DNA of 64,000 bases from Alcanivorax sp. 24 (GTDB taxonomy: Bacteria; Pseudomonadota; Gammaproteobacteria; Pseudomonadales; Alcanivoracaceae). The position numbers were made by a program, and so were the translations under genes. Shown here piece by piece: positions 16,749-25,784 of the stretch (the stretch's first letter is position 1; the number at the start of each line of letters is the position of its first letter). Location: NCBI RefSeq assembly GCF_004360225.1, contig NZ_SNUA01000002.1, positions 310,001 through 374,000 on the forward strand. The letters are read 5' to 3'. Below the pieces are notes generated by a model. That model made no database searches and was not told the DNA's origin. It was given only the letters and a program-made list of their open reading frames with translations.

Positions 16749-18373
16749 TGATTTCGGACGGGGTTTTGATATTGGCTCTGCTGGTGTTCGTCGGCGCCTG
16801 GTGGATACCGGTGTTTCCGGCACGCGCTCCGGTGTTGCGCCTGGCCGCGCTGGTGGCCTTGGCGGCGGGAGTGTTTGGTGTTCTCGATGATCGCTGGCAG
16901 GCCACCGTCGGCGCTGTCGCCGCTGGATTGTTCCTGCTGGCCTTGCCGCTGGAACGGCGCCGCCGGCGTTCTTCCCGGGCGTTGCCGTGGGTGTCGGGCA
17001 CGCTGTTCGCGCTGTTGGCGGTGATGGCCGTCGGTCTGCTTTATCTGTTTCCGCTGAATGATCTGCCGGCGCCGACCGGTCCCCACCCGGTGGGCGTGCG
17101 CACCTTCGAACTCACGGACCGGTCGCGCCAGGACGCTTTTGGTGTCGGTGAGGAGGGACCGCGTCGCCTGCTGATACGCGTCTGGTATCCGGCGAGCGCC
17201 ACGTCTCGAGGGGAGCGTCAACGCTACTTTTCCCACGCCGAGGCGCGCACCACCGCACAGGGACTTGGCCGCCTGATCGGCGCGCCGTTTTTATTGAGCC
17301 CGCTTAAACACGTGCGAACCCACTCCCGGGAAGGGGCGCCGCTGGCCGCCACGGCGCACCGGCCGCCGGTGGTGATCTACAGTCACGGCTATATGTCATT
17401 CCTGGGCCAGAACACCGCCTTGATGGAAGAACTGGCGAGCCATGGTTACCTGGTGTACGCGATCCAGCACAGTGAAGACGCGTCCGCCACGGTGTTTGCG
17501 AATGGGGAAGTGGTGCCGATGGCGGCGGAGCTGGCCCGGCGTTCCCATGACGATAAGCGGCCGGCGGGAATGAGCGCGGCGCTCACCGGCGAAACACTGG
17601 ATCAGCGCCTGCAAGGGCATCTCGACTACTGGCAAGCCTCGAGAGAGCAGGGCGCCCGCATCGCCACACGCAGCCCCCGGGTCTGGATCGAGGACCGGAA
17701 ATTCGTGCTCGATCGCTTGGCGGCCGGGGAGGTGCCCGATGCCGTGGCGGACGTGGTGGCGGCCGGTGATGTCACCCGCACCGGACAGATCGGCATGTCC
17801 TTCGGCGGCTCGACAACGGGGGGGCTGTGCCTGACCGACTCGCGTTGCGCGGCCGGGGTCAACCTGGACGGGCTCAATTATCACCCCGGTGCTTTTGATG
17901 CGGAGATGCCGGTTCCCTTTTTGATGCTGCACTCGGATCAGGAGCGATTCTACCGGCTCAAGGCGGGCAAAATCCCGGCGCGGCCTCGCAGCTTCAACGA
18001 GTTTTCCTATCAGCGTTTCGAGCAGGCCGGCGATTCGGAGCAGGTGCACCGGATACAGTTCAACGGCGCCATGCACCTGGGTTTCTCCGACTTCACCTGG
18101 TTCATGCACCGCCCGCTGCGGGACCGTTTTCTTGGCACCACGCCGGCCAATGTCATGATCGGCGGCCAGAACGCCTTGGTGCTGGGCTTCTTCGATCATT
18201 ATCTGAAAGGCGCCGATAATGGCTTTCCCCAGGCTCAGATAGAGAAGTACCCCCAGTGGCTGACGCCGCTGGACAATGGCTATGTCCGCCAATGGTGGCT
18301 GGCAAAATCAGAGGCGCAACGGGCGAGGATCAGGGAACGCATCGTATCGAGTAAGGCCACTGGCATTCGCTGA
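16745..18373 (+). CDS. Membrane-anchored alpha/beta hydrolase (PAF-acetylhydrolase/dienelactone-hydrolase type)
   Basis: 542 aa. ATG 16745 overlaps the DUF2218 stop as ATGA and GGGAG lies upstream. Residues 1-110 hold about four hydrophobic segments with an RRRRRSSR loop between the third and fourth. The remainder is an alpha/beta hydrolase with oxyanion-region block VVIYSHGYMSFLGQN, nucleophile elbow GMSFGG (Ser near 351) and a late His in GAMHLGFSDF (near 442), the order seen in the PAF-acetylhydrolase II family. It ends the iron operon. An ester-cleaving role on a siderophore or on lipid is plausible but not shown. The membrane segments place the catalytic domain either in the periplasm or the cytoplasm; the topology was not resolved. 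Confidence 0.78.
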   Translation: MMISDGVLILALLVFVGAWWIPVFPARAPVLRLAALVALAAGVFGVLDDRWQATVGAVAAGLFLLALPLERRRRRSSRALPWVSGTLFALLAVMAVGLLYLFPLNDLPAPTGPHPVGVRTFELTDRSRQDAFGVGEEGPRRLLIRVWYPASATSRGERQRYFSHAEARTTAQGLGRLIGAPFLLSPLKHVRTHSREGAPLAATAHRPPVVIYSHGYMSFLGQNTALMEELASHGYLVYAIQHSEDASATVFANGEVVPMAAELARRSHDDKRPAGMSAALTGETLDQRLQGHLDYWQASREQGARIATRSPRVWIEDRKFVLDRLAAGEVPDAVADVVAAGDVTRTGQIGMSFGGSTTGGLCLTDSRCAAGVNLDGLNYHPGAFDAEMPVPFLMLHSDQERFYRLKAGKIPARPRSFNEFSYQRFEQAGDSEQVHRIQFNGAMHLGFSDFTWFMHRPLRDRFLGTTPANVMIGGQNALVLGFFDHYLKGADNGFPQAQIEKYPQWLTPLDNGYVRQWWLAKSEAQRARIRERIVSSKATGIR

Positions 18374-18413
18374 GGTTATGGTACTGCTTACTGTCCATTG
18401 GTATGCTAGCCAA

Positions 18414-20090
18414 ATGATCAGTGCAACTCGTCCACATACCGCCGATCTTGCCGATCCGCTCTACTACCTGCACAACTTCCAGACCGTGCTGGATTGGGTG
18501 GGGGAGCGCCACGGCGATCTGCTGGCGCCGGAGGAAATTGAATTCCTGGAGGCCTTTCGCGCTTTGCCGGAGCCCAGCCGTGCCTTGCTGGCGCGGATGG
18601 TGATGCGCAAGGGCGAGTATTTCCGCGGGGACCGGCTGGGCTACCGTGAAGTTGGCGACACGGCTGTCGCCATGGTGCCGCTGATCAGCGCGGGCTGGGT
18701 TGATGGCGACCCGCTCCTGACATTGGAGACGCTGTTTGCCCTCTGTACCCGTGATGAGTTGAAGTCGGCTTTGCGCCAGCGTCTGGCGGAGCGGGGCCTG
18801 GCGCTGTCGGCGCGCAAGACGAGTTGGCTGGCGGCGCTGCGGGAAGACGGCGATCAGGCCCGCACCGCGAAGGCGTGGGGCTGGGACGGTGTGTCGGTCT
18901 ATCGGTTGCGCATCCGGCCCCTGTGCGACCGCCTGCGATTGATGTTTTTCGGCAATCTGCACCAGGACTGGTCCGAGTTCGTGCTCGCCGAACAAGGCAC
19001 CTTCCTGTATGAAACCGTGACCTTGTCCCGCGCCTCACGCCCCTTTCAGTGTCGCGAGGAGGTGGATGCCTATCTCGACCTGGCCGCTTGCCGGCAGCAG
19101 TTTGACGGTGATGGCGATCTGACGGCGTTGGAACAGGCGCTGCTGCCGCGCCTGGAAGCGTTGCCGGACAACCCGTGGTTGCGTGAGCGCGGACACAAGT
19201 TGTTGTTCAAGGTGGCGCGGGAGAGGGAGCGGCGTGGCGAGGAACAGGCCGCCCTGACTTTGTATCAGCGATGCCATTACGCCGAGGCTCGTGCCCGTGA
19301 GCTGCGGGTCCTGGAAAAAACCGGCCGCTATGACGAGGCTTACCAATTGGCCCGGAGCGCCGAGGCACAGCCTCGTAACGAAGCGGAGAGGCAGCAGGTG
19401 CAGCGGGTGCTGCCCCGTCTGCAACGTAAACTCGGACAGCCCGTGCGGCGCGCCGGGGCAATACCGACGCATGATGAGTTCGAATTGACGCTGCCCTATT
19501 ATCCATGGGTGGAGCTGGCGGTGAGGAACCATATGCGGACCGCCTCGGAACCGGTCTACTACGTGGAAAACACCCTGATCAACAGTCTGTTCGGGCTGTT
19601 GTGCTGGGAGGCGCTGTTCGCGCCTCTGCCCGGTGCCTTTTTTCATCCATTTCAAAGCGGACCGGCGGACCTGTACCGGGGTGACTTTTTCAGTCGCCGC
19701 CGGGAGCTGTTTGAACGGGCGCTGGCCTGTCTGAATGATGGCAGCCATCGTGCCGTGATCCTGCAACGTTTCGAGGAAAAGCAGGGACGTTTGTCACCGT
19801 TCCTGTTTTGGGACGCGCTCGATTCGGAACTGCTGACTCAGGTATTGGACTGCATTCCCGCTGAGCATCTGCGCCTCTGCTTTGAGCGCCTGCTGGCCGA
19901 TCCACGCGCCAACCGCTCGGGATTGCCGGATCTGATTCAGCTATGGCCGCGCCAGCGCCGTTATCGGATGGTGGAAGTAAAGGGGCCCGGTGATCGCCTG
20001 CAGGATAATCAGCGGCGCTGGCTCGACTATTTTCAGCAGCACGATATTCCGGTGGCGGTGTGTCATGTGCGTTGGCGGGAGACGGGGTGA
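18414..20090 (+). CDS. FAN1-like structure-specific nuclease with C-terminal VRR-NUC domain
   Basis: 558 aa from ATG 18414 (MISATRPHTADLADPLYYLHNF), which matches the usual beginning of bacterial FAN1 proteins. Other in-frame starts at 18378 and 18276 are less likely because they reach towards or into the hydrolase gene. The N-terminal half is helical with an SAP-like/winged segment. The final ~60 residues form the VRR-NUC nuclease fold: RSGLPDLIQLW (catalytic Asp), VEVKGPGDRLQDNQRRWLDYF (catalytic Glu-x-Lys). Such enzymes cut 5' flaps and resolve interstrand crosslinks. The stop overlaps the helicase start as GTGA, so both are co-translated as a repair pair. Confidence 0.88.
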   Translation: MISATRPHTADLADPLYYLHNFQTVLDWVGERHGDLLAPEEIEFLEAFRALPEPSRALLARMVMRKGEYFRGDRLGYREVGDTAVAMVPLISAGWVDGDPLLTLETLFALCTRDELKSALRQRLAERGLALSARKTSWLAALREDGDQARTAKAWGWDGVSVYRLRIRPLCDRLRLMFFGNLHQDWSEFVLAEQGTFLYETVTLSRASRPFQCREEVDAYLDLAACRQQFDGDGDLTALEQALLPRLEALPDNPWLRERGHKLLFKVARERERRGEEQAALTLYQRCHYAEARARELRVLEKTGRYDEAYQLARSAEAQPRNEAERQQVQRVLPRLQRKLGQPVRRAGAIPTHDEFELTLPYYPWVELAVRNHMRTASEPVYYVENTLINSLFGLLCWEALFAPLPGAFFHPFQSGPADLYRGDFFSRRRELFERALACLNDGSHRAVILQRFEEKQGRLSPFLFWDALDSELLTQVLDCIPAEHLRLCFERLLADPRANRSGLPDLIQLWPRQRRYRMVEVKGPGDRLQDNQRRWLDYFQQHDIPVAVCHVRWRETG

Positions 20091-22360
20091 GCCGCTACAC
20101 CGTGGCGGTACGCGCCCTGGCGGAATTCACCGCCAAAAGCGGCGACCTGGATTTGCGTTTCACTCCCTCGCCCACCGCTCAGGAGGGCATTGCCGGACAT
20201 ACCACGGTCACCGGCCGTCGCGGTGAGCATTATCAACGGGAAGTACTCTTGGCCGGTGACTACCGTCATTTGCGTGTGCGTGGCCGGGCCGATGGTTACG
20301 ATCCCCGGCGTAACCGCCTGGAAGAAATCAAAACCTTTCGCGGTGATCTGGAACGGCAGCCCGCCAACCACAGGGCGTTGCATTGGGCACAGTTGAAGAT
20401 ATACGGCGCTTTGCTGTGTCGTGAGCGCGGCCTGGACCAGGTGGAACTGGCGCTGGTTTATTTCGATGTGGTCAAGCAGAAGGAAACGCCGCTGCGGGAA
20501 GTTCATGAGGCAGGGGCTCTCAACGGTTTTTTTGAACAACACTGTGAACGCTTCCTGAAATGGGCGGACCGTGAACTGGCCCATCGTCAGGCGCGGGATC
20601 AAGCCTTGACCGCATTGGCTTTTCCGCATGCCCGGTTCCGTTCCGGCCAGCGTGAACTGGCGGAATCGGTATATCAGAGCGCTTGCACCGGCCGGCCATT
20701 GTTGGCCCAGGCTCCCACCGGTATTGGCAAGACCCTGGGGACCCTGTTCCCGTTGTTAAAGGCGGCGCCGGGGCAGGCGTTGGACAAGGTGTTTTTCCTC
20801 AGCGCCAAAACGCCGGGGCGGAAGCTGGCGCTGGACGCGGTGCGCACGCTTACCAGTGACGGCACGATTCCGTTGCGTACGGTGGAAATGATCGCCCGGG
20901 AGAAAAGCTGTGAACACCCGGATAAGGCGTGTCATGGAGAATCCTGTCCGCTGGCGTCGGGTTTTTATGATCGTCTGCCCGCTGCCCGGCAGGCGGCTGC
21001 CGAGTCCCCGATACTGGATCGGCGGACATTGCGCGAGGTGGCCCTGGCACATGACGTCTGCCCGTATTACCTCAGCCAGGAAATGGCCCGCTGGAGTGAT
21101 GTGGTGGTGGGAGACTACAACTACTACTTCGATCTTTCCGCGCTGTTGCATGGGCTCACCACGGAAAACCAGTGGCGCGTGGCGGTGCTGGCGGATGAGG
21201 CCCATAACCTGGTGGACCGCGCCCGTGGCATGTATTCCGCCGAACTGGATCAGATCGCCTTTCGCCGCGTGAAAAAGCAGGTGCCGAAATCCCTGAAAGG
21301 CGCGTTCGAACGCATCCACCGGCACTGGAACGCGCTTAATAAGGAGACCGAGGAGGCCCAGCCCGACACCGACTATCGCGTTCATGATGATCCGCCCCAG
21401 GGGTTTCTTTTCGCCTTGCAGCAGGGCGTGGCGGCGATCACCGATTTCCTGGCCGAACAACCGGAAGCCCTGGACAGCGATCTGATCCGTTTCTATTTCG
21501 ATGCGTTGCATTTCAATCGGGTGGCGGAACGGTTCGACAGTGATGCCTTTCTGTTTGACAGCCATTGGCGCGTCCCGTCCCGTGGCCGCCCCGGTTCGTG
21601 TTTGTGCTTGCGTAACGTGGTGCCGGCGGCCTTGCTGGCGCCGCGGTTTGAAAGCGCGTCGGCGGCGGTGCTGTTTTCCGCCACGCTCAGCCCGCCCCGT
21701 TACTATGCCGATCTGCTCGGGCTGCCGGACACCACCGCCTGGATGGATGTGCCGTCGCCGTTCCGGGCGGAGCAATTACAGGTGCGCATCGGCCATCGCA
21801 TCTCCACCCGTTATCGTGACCGCCAGGCTTCTCTGGCGCCAATCGCCGCCTTGATCGGTGATCAGTTCCAGCAGCGCCGTGGTAATTACCTGGCGTTCTT
21901 CAGCAGCTATGAGTACCTGGAAGGCGTGCTCTCGGTATTTCGCCGGGCCCATCCGGACGTGCCGGTCTGGTCCCAGGAAAGGCGCATGGACGAAGACGCC
22001 CGTCAGGCGTTTCTGGATCGTTTTGAAGAAGGCGGGAAAGGGATCGGGTTCGCGGTGCTCGGCGGCGCCTTCGCCGAAGGCATCGACCTGCCCGGCCGAC
22101 GCCTGATTGGCGCTTTCGTGGCGACGCTGGGGCTGCCGCAGATGAATCCGGTGAACGAACAGTTCAAAGCGCGCCTGGCGGTGCTGTTCGGCGACGGCTA
22201 CGACTACACCTATCTGTATCCGGGGCTGCGCAAAGTGGTCCAGGCCGCCGGCCGGGTGATCCGCACCGGTGATGACGAAGGCGTGGTGCATCTGATCGAC
22301 GACCGCTTTGCCCTCCCCAGGGTGCGAGCGCTCCTGCCGCGGTGGTGGCGGTGCGGCTGA
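20087..22360 (+). CDS. XPD/DinG-like Fe-S helicase with N-terminal PD-(D/E)XK-like domain
   Basis: 757 aa, starting at GTG 20087 that overlaps the nuclease stop. Residues about 60-85 show RGRADGYD...LEEIKTFRGD, the Asp / Glu-x-Lys pattern of a RecB/Cas4-like nuclease fold. Helicase motifs: Walker A APTGIGKT (~209), DEAH in VLADEAHNLVDRARG (~367) and motif VI VVQAAGRVIRTGDDEG near the C-terminus. Four cysteines between them (CEHPDKACHGESC ... DVCPYY) form the XPD-type 4Fe-4S site. It is probably a 5'-3' repair helicase working with the FAN1-like nuclease. Confidence 0.88.
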   Translation: MSRYTVAVRALAEFTAKSGDLDLRFTPSPTAQEGIAGHTTVTGRRGEHYQREVLLAGDYRHLRVRGRADGYDPRRNRLEEIKTFRGDLERQPANHRALHWAQLKIYGALLCRERGLDQVELALVYFDVVKQKETPLREVHEAGALNGFFEQHCERFLKWADRELAHRQARDQALTALAFPHARFRSGQRELAESVYQSACTGRPLLAQAPTGIGKTLGTLFPLLKAAPGQALDKVFFLSAKTPGRKLALDAVRTLTSDGTIPLRTVEMIAREKSCEHPDKACHGESCPLASGFYDRLPAARQAAAESPILDRRTLREVALAHDVCPYYLSQEMARWSDVVVGDYNYYFDLSALLHGLTTENQWRVAVLADEAHNLVDRARGMYSAELDQIAFRRVKKQVPKSLKGAFERIHRHWNALNKETEEAQPDTDYRVHDDPPQGFLFALQQGVAAITDFLAEQPEALDSDLIRFYFDALHFNRVAERFDSDAFLFDSHWRVPSRGRPGSCLCLRNVVPAALLAPRFESASAAVLFSATLSPPRYYADLLGLPDTTAWMDVPSPFRAEQLQVRIGHRISTRYRDRQASLAPIAALIGDQFQQRRGNYLAFFSSYEYLEGVLSVFRRAHPDVPVWSQERRMDEDARQAFLDRFEEGGKGIGFAVLGGAFAEGIDLPGRRLIGAFVATLGLPQMNPVNEQFKARLAVLFGDGYDYTYLYPGLRKVVQAAGRVIRTGDDEGVVHLIDDRFALPRVRALLPRWWRCG

Positions 22361-22435
22361 TGCTTGCCGTTCGGGCCAGGGCTGAGTAGCGTTTTCCGGC
22401 GCGGTGGTGTCCCGGAGTGCCCGGAGGCTCGATCG

Positions 22436-23257
22436 TCAGCCGTCCTCCAGAAACCGCGCCCACAACGCTTTGGCTCTGACCTGATAGGCGCGGACCTGAT
22501 CGATCAGGTGATGACGTTCATCACCGCCCATCAGGGCCTCGGGCAGCAAGGGATCATGGATGATCAGGCGGATGGCGGTGCGTCCCAGCAACAGACTGTC
22601 GCGAGCGGCTTGATCCAGCGGCAGGGTGTCCAGATTCGCCTCGCTGGCTTGCAAACGTCGGCCAACGTCCTGATAGGCCTGGATCATCGCCCGGGTATCC
22701 CATTGTGCCCGGATCCGGGTTTCATCCCGCCCGGATAGCGAGTTGACGCCGAACACCCGCGCCGCGGGGGCCAGTCCCAGACGCTTCAGGTCCTCCCGCA
22801 CCGCTGACACACCGCCGACCAGATTATCCGGACGGAGCCACAACCCGCTGTTTTCCAGAGCACGAAATCCTCGCAACGTCAGGGCCCGTTCATGACGGCG
22901 CCAGGCCACTTTTTCCCGTCGTGGCACGGCGGCGTCGATGACACCGACCCAGCCGCCATCCCAGGCCACCGCCTGCTGCTCCTTGCGCAGCCAGTTGCGG
23001 ACGTCTCCGATCAATGTATTACCCGTGGCGTCGAGGGCATAGATTCCACGGGCCGGGCTGATGACCTTGCCTTGACGCTGCAAACGGTTCACCGCCACCC
23101 GCACGTTCTGTGGCTGCAAGCCGCAGGCTTCGCCGGCCCGGCACAACGCGGCGATCGACAGCTCCCGGGCATCGTGGGTGGAAAGCAGATCAAGCACCAG
23201 ATCCGAAGCCGTCAGTTCCGTGCTCTCAAAATAACAACAATTGTCTTTATTGGACAT
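22436..23257 (-). CDS. PaaX-family transcriptional regulator
   Basis: 273 aa. The N-terminal winged helix (ASDLVLDLLSTHD, ELSIAALCRAGEACGLQPQNVRVAVNRLQRQGKVIS) and the C-terminal PaaX-like region (RLIIHDPLLPEALMGGDERHHLIDQVRAYQVRAKALW) fit the phenylacetyl-CoA repressor family. It is divergent from a crotonase/acyl-CoA ligase pair with 88 bases between, which hold a near-perfect palindrome. The expected inducer is an acyl- or aryl-CoA made by the neighbouring ligase; the exact compound is unknown. Confidence 0.85.
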   Translation of the reverse strand: MSNKDNCCYFESTELTASDLVLDLLSTHDARELSIAALCRAGEACGLQPQNVRVAVNRLQRQGKVISPARGIYALDATGNTLIGDVRNWLRKEQQAVAWDGGWVGVIDAAVPRREKVAWRRHERALTLRGFRALENSGLWLRPDNLVGGVSAVREDLKRLGLAPAARVFGVNSLSGRDETRIRAQWDTRAMIQAYQDVGRRLQASEANLDTLPLDQAARDSLLLGRTAIRLIIHDPLLPEALMGGDERHHLIDQVRAYQVRAKALWARFLEDG

Positions 23258-23281
23258 TTTCAGAAATATATCCTATTTTTT

Positions 23282-23300
23282 CAAATATGGATCATATTTG
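23282..23300. promoter_or_regulatory. Candidate PaaX-type operator
   Basis: CAAATATGGATCATATTTG: 8-bp arms CAAATATG/CATATTTG match perfectly around GAT. It lies 25 bases from the regulator start and 46 bases from the crotonase start. AT-rich sequence on both sides (ATATATCC, TTTTTTC) is a likely place for the two promoters. It suits autoregulation and repression of the divergent genes. Confidence 0.6.
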
Positions 23301-23345
23301 TAACAAGATGGCGTACCGCACAGCCCACGAATCAGGAGGCAGCCC

Positions 23346-24134
23346 ATGTCGAACTCACCGGTCATCACCCATACCGAGGGTGCCGTTCGCACGATCATCA
23401 TTAACCGTCCCGATAAACGCAATGCCGTGGACCGGCCCACCGCCGATGCCCTGCGCGCGGCTTTCGAGGCGTTTGAGCAGGACGACAGCGTCCATGCCGC
23501 GGTACTGGCCGGTGCCGGCGGCAATTTCTGCGCTGGCGCGGACCTGTCCGCCATGGGCGACGATCAGCGCCGCAACGAGGTGGAGCCTGAAGGCACCGGC
23601 CCGGGCCCCATGGGCCCCTCGCGCATGCTGCTGAGCAAGCCGGTGATCGCCGCCGTGTCCGGCTATGCGGTGGCGGGAGGCCTGGAGCTGTCCCTGTTGT
23701 GCGACATGCGCGTGGCGGAGACCTCGGCGGTGTTCGGCGTGTTCTGCCGTCGCTGGGGGGTGCCGCTGATCGACGGCGGCACCGTGCGGCTCGCTCGCAT
23801 CATCGGTCAGGGGCAAGCCCTGGACATGATTCTGACCGGGCGCCCGGTAGCCGCCGACGAAGCACTGCGCATGGGGCTGGCCAACCGGGTGGTGGCGGAT
23901 GGCGAGGCTCTGGCCACCGCCCAGGCGCTGGCCCGGGATATCGCCGCGTTCCCGCAACGCTGTCTGCGCGCCGACCGGATCTCCACCTACCAACAGTGGG
24001 ACCACGACCTGGCGGAAGCGTTACGACGGGAAGGGGCGGGAGGGTACCCGATTGTGTTCGCCGAGGCCATTGATGGCGCCGCCCGTTTCGCCGGTGGAGC
24101 GGGCCGTCATGGCCGCTTCGATGACCACCAATAA
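23346..24134 (+). CDS. Enoyl-CoA hydratase/isomerase family (crotonase)
   Basis: 262 aa, with a strong AGGAGG eight bases upstream. Oxyanion-hole segments are AVLAGAGGNFCAGADLSAMG and KPVIAAVSGYAVAGGLELSLLCDMRVAE. The acid/base position follows in WGVPLIDGGTVRLARIIGQGQA. It would hydrate or isomerise an enoyl-CoA made from the product of the ligase encoded 23 bases downstream. The sequence does not settle the exact substrate chain. Confidence 0.9.
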   Translation: MSNSPVITHTEGAVRTIIINRPDKRNAVDRPTADALRAAFEAFEQDDSVHAAVLAGAGGNFCAGADLSAMGDDQRRNEVEPEGTGPGPMGPSRMLLSKPVIAAVSGYAVAGGLELSLLCDMRVAETSAVFGVFCRRWGVPLIDGGTVRLARIIGQGQALDMILTGRPVAADEALRMGLANRVVADGEALATAQALARDIAAFPQRCLRADRISTYQQWDHDLAEALRREGAGGYPIVFAEAIDGAARFAGGAGRHGRFDDHQ

Positions 24135-24157
24135 CGATAAACCACAGGAGAGAATGC

Positions 24158-25678
24158 ATGACCACGACGTATCTGGATCTGATTCACCGGGGCGCTGGTT
24201 ATTATCCGGACCGGACCGCCCTTGTTTTCGGTGACCAGAGCCTGACGTTCGGCGAAACCCAGAGCCTGAGCAATCGCCTTGCCCATGCGCTGATCGAACG
24301 GAATGTGCGCCGCGGAGACCGCGTGGCGTTGCTGTTGAATAACGGGTTGTACAGTGTTCCGGTGGACTTCGCCTGTGTGAAAGCCGGAGTGAACCGGGTG
24401 CCGCTCAACGCTCGTCTGTCGTTGGACGAGCACCGTAAAATGCTGGAAGAAACCGGTTGCGCGCTGCTGCTGTATGGCGAGGATCTGGCGGAGCGGGCGG
24501 CACAACTGTGTGATGCCGTATCGGGACTGCGGGCACATGGCATCGGCAGTGCCGCTGGCGGCGGTGAGGATTTGCTGCGGGCCTGTGCTGCTCTCAGCGA
24601 TAGCAAACCGGCGGTGCCGGTAGCCGACGACGACGTCATTCTTACCCTGTTTACCTCCGGCACCACCGGGACTCTCAAGGCGGCACAGCACACCCAGGCT
24701 TCCTACGCCGCCGTTTGCAAGAACGTGTTGATGAATCTTCTCGCGGTGGAGCAGGACGATGCCATGCTGCATGCCGCGTCGCTGATCCACGCCAGCGGCG
24801 TGTTCGTGCTGCCGTTCTGGCTGCGTGGCGCTCGCACCGTGATCATGCCGGCGTTCGACCCGGATGCTTTTCTGACGCTGATCGAGAAACAGCGGATCAC
24901 CATGGTGAATCTGGTGCCGACCATGTTGCAAATGTTGCTCGGGCACCCCCGCTTCGCGACAACCGACGTGAGCCGTTTGCGGCAGGTGATTTATGGCGCG
25001 TCGCCGATGCCGCGTCCGGTCATTGAGCAGGCCATGGCGCTATGGGGGCGAGAAAAATTCTGGCAATACTACGGGCAGACCGAATGCCCGCTGACCCTGG
25101 CCGTGTTGCGGCCGGAGGATCATACCGAGGCCCTGCTCGGCGCTTGTGGCAAGCCGTCCGTGGAAGTGGAAATCCGCCTGGTGGATGATGCCGGTAACGA
25201 TGTCGCGGAGGGCGAGGCCGGTGAGATCGCGGTACGTGCCCCTTCAATGATGGCCGGTTATCACAATGCGCCGGAACTGAATCGGGAGATGTTCATGGAC
25301 GGTGGCTGGCTGCGTACCCGTGATGTGGGCCGTTTTGATGATAACGGCTTTCTGCACCTCAAGGACCGCACCTCGGACATGATCATCACCGGCGGCTACA
25401 ACGTTTATCCCAGGGAAGTGGAAGATGTGCTGAGCGCCCATCCGGCGGTGGCGGAGTGCGCGGTGATCGGCCGCAAGGATCCGCAATGGGTGGAAGCGGT
25501 GACCGCGGTGGTGGTGCTGAAGGCCGGGGCGCGGGCCGAGGAGGACGAACTGATCCGGTTTGTGGCGGATAAAGTGGCGTCCTACAAGAAACCGCGCAGT
25601 ATTATTTTCACCGACGGCATTGCCAAGACCGCGGTGGGTAAGCTCAATCGCAAGGCATTGCGGGATCAGTTCGCCTGA
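24158..25678 (+). CDS. Acyl-CoA synthetase (AMP-forming, class I adenylating enzyme)
   Basis: 506 aa. CAGGAGAG precedes the ATG. Adenylation motifs: LFTSGTTGTLKAAQHT (P-loop), YGQTECPLT (A5), GGWLRTRDVGRFDDNGFLHLKDRTSDMIITGGYNVYPREVEDVL (A7-A8) and catalytic Lys in KTAVGKLNRKALRDQF (A10). It forms an acyl-AMP and then acyl-CoA from a carboxylic acid. Pairing with a crotonase under a PaaX-like regulator suggests catabolism of an aromatic or medium-chain acid. Confidence 0.92.
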   Translation: MTTTYLDLIHRGAGYYPDRTALVFGDQSLTFGETQSLSNRLAHALIERNVRRGDRVALLLNNGLYSVPVDFACVKAGVNRVPLNARLSLDEHRKMLEETGCALLLYGEDLAERAAQLCDAVSGLRAHGIGSAAGGGEDLLRACAALSDSKPAVPVADDDVILTLFTSGTTGTLKAAQHTQASYAAVCKNVLMNLLAVEQDDAMLHAASLIHASGVFVLPFWLRGARTVIMPAFDPDAFLTLIEKQRITMVNLVPTMLQMLLGHPRFATTDVSRLRQVIYGASPMPRPVIEQAMALWGREKFWQYYGQTECPLTLAVLRPEDHTEALLGACGKPSVEVEIRLVDDAGNDVAEGEAGEIAVRAPSMMAGYHNAPELNREMFMDGGWLRTRDVGRFDDNGFLHLKDRTSDMIITGGYNVYPREVEDVLSAHPAVAECAVIGRKDPQWVEAVTAVVVLKAGARAEEDELIRFVADKVASYKKPRSIIFTDGIAKTAVGKLNRKALRDQFA

Positions 25679-25733
25679 GCCCCGTTGTTACCACCCCGGG
25701 TGGTTCCGCTACCCGGGTTCCAGGTTCGGCCAA

Positions 25734-25770
25734 CATCGCCGAGGCCGGCATGTCTCCGGCTTCGGCGATG
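25734..25770. terminator. Hairpin between convergent ligase and cytochrome genes
   Basis: CATCGCCGA (25734-25742) pairs with TCGGCGATG (25762-25770), with inner GGCCGG/CCGGC able to extend the stem. No T run follows on either strand, so a Rho-assisted or structural end for the two convergent genes is more likely than a classical intrinsic terminator. Confidence 0.45.
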
Positions 25771-25784
25771 CTGGCAGCGAAACC

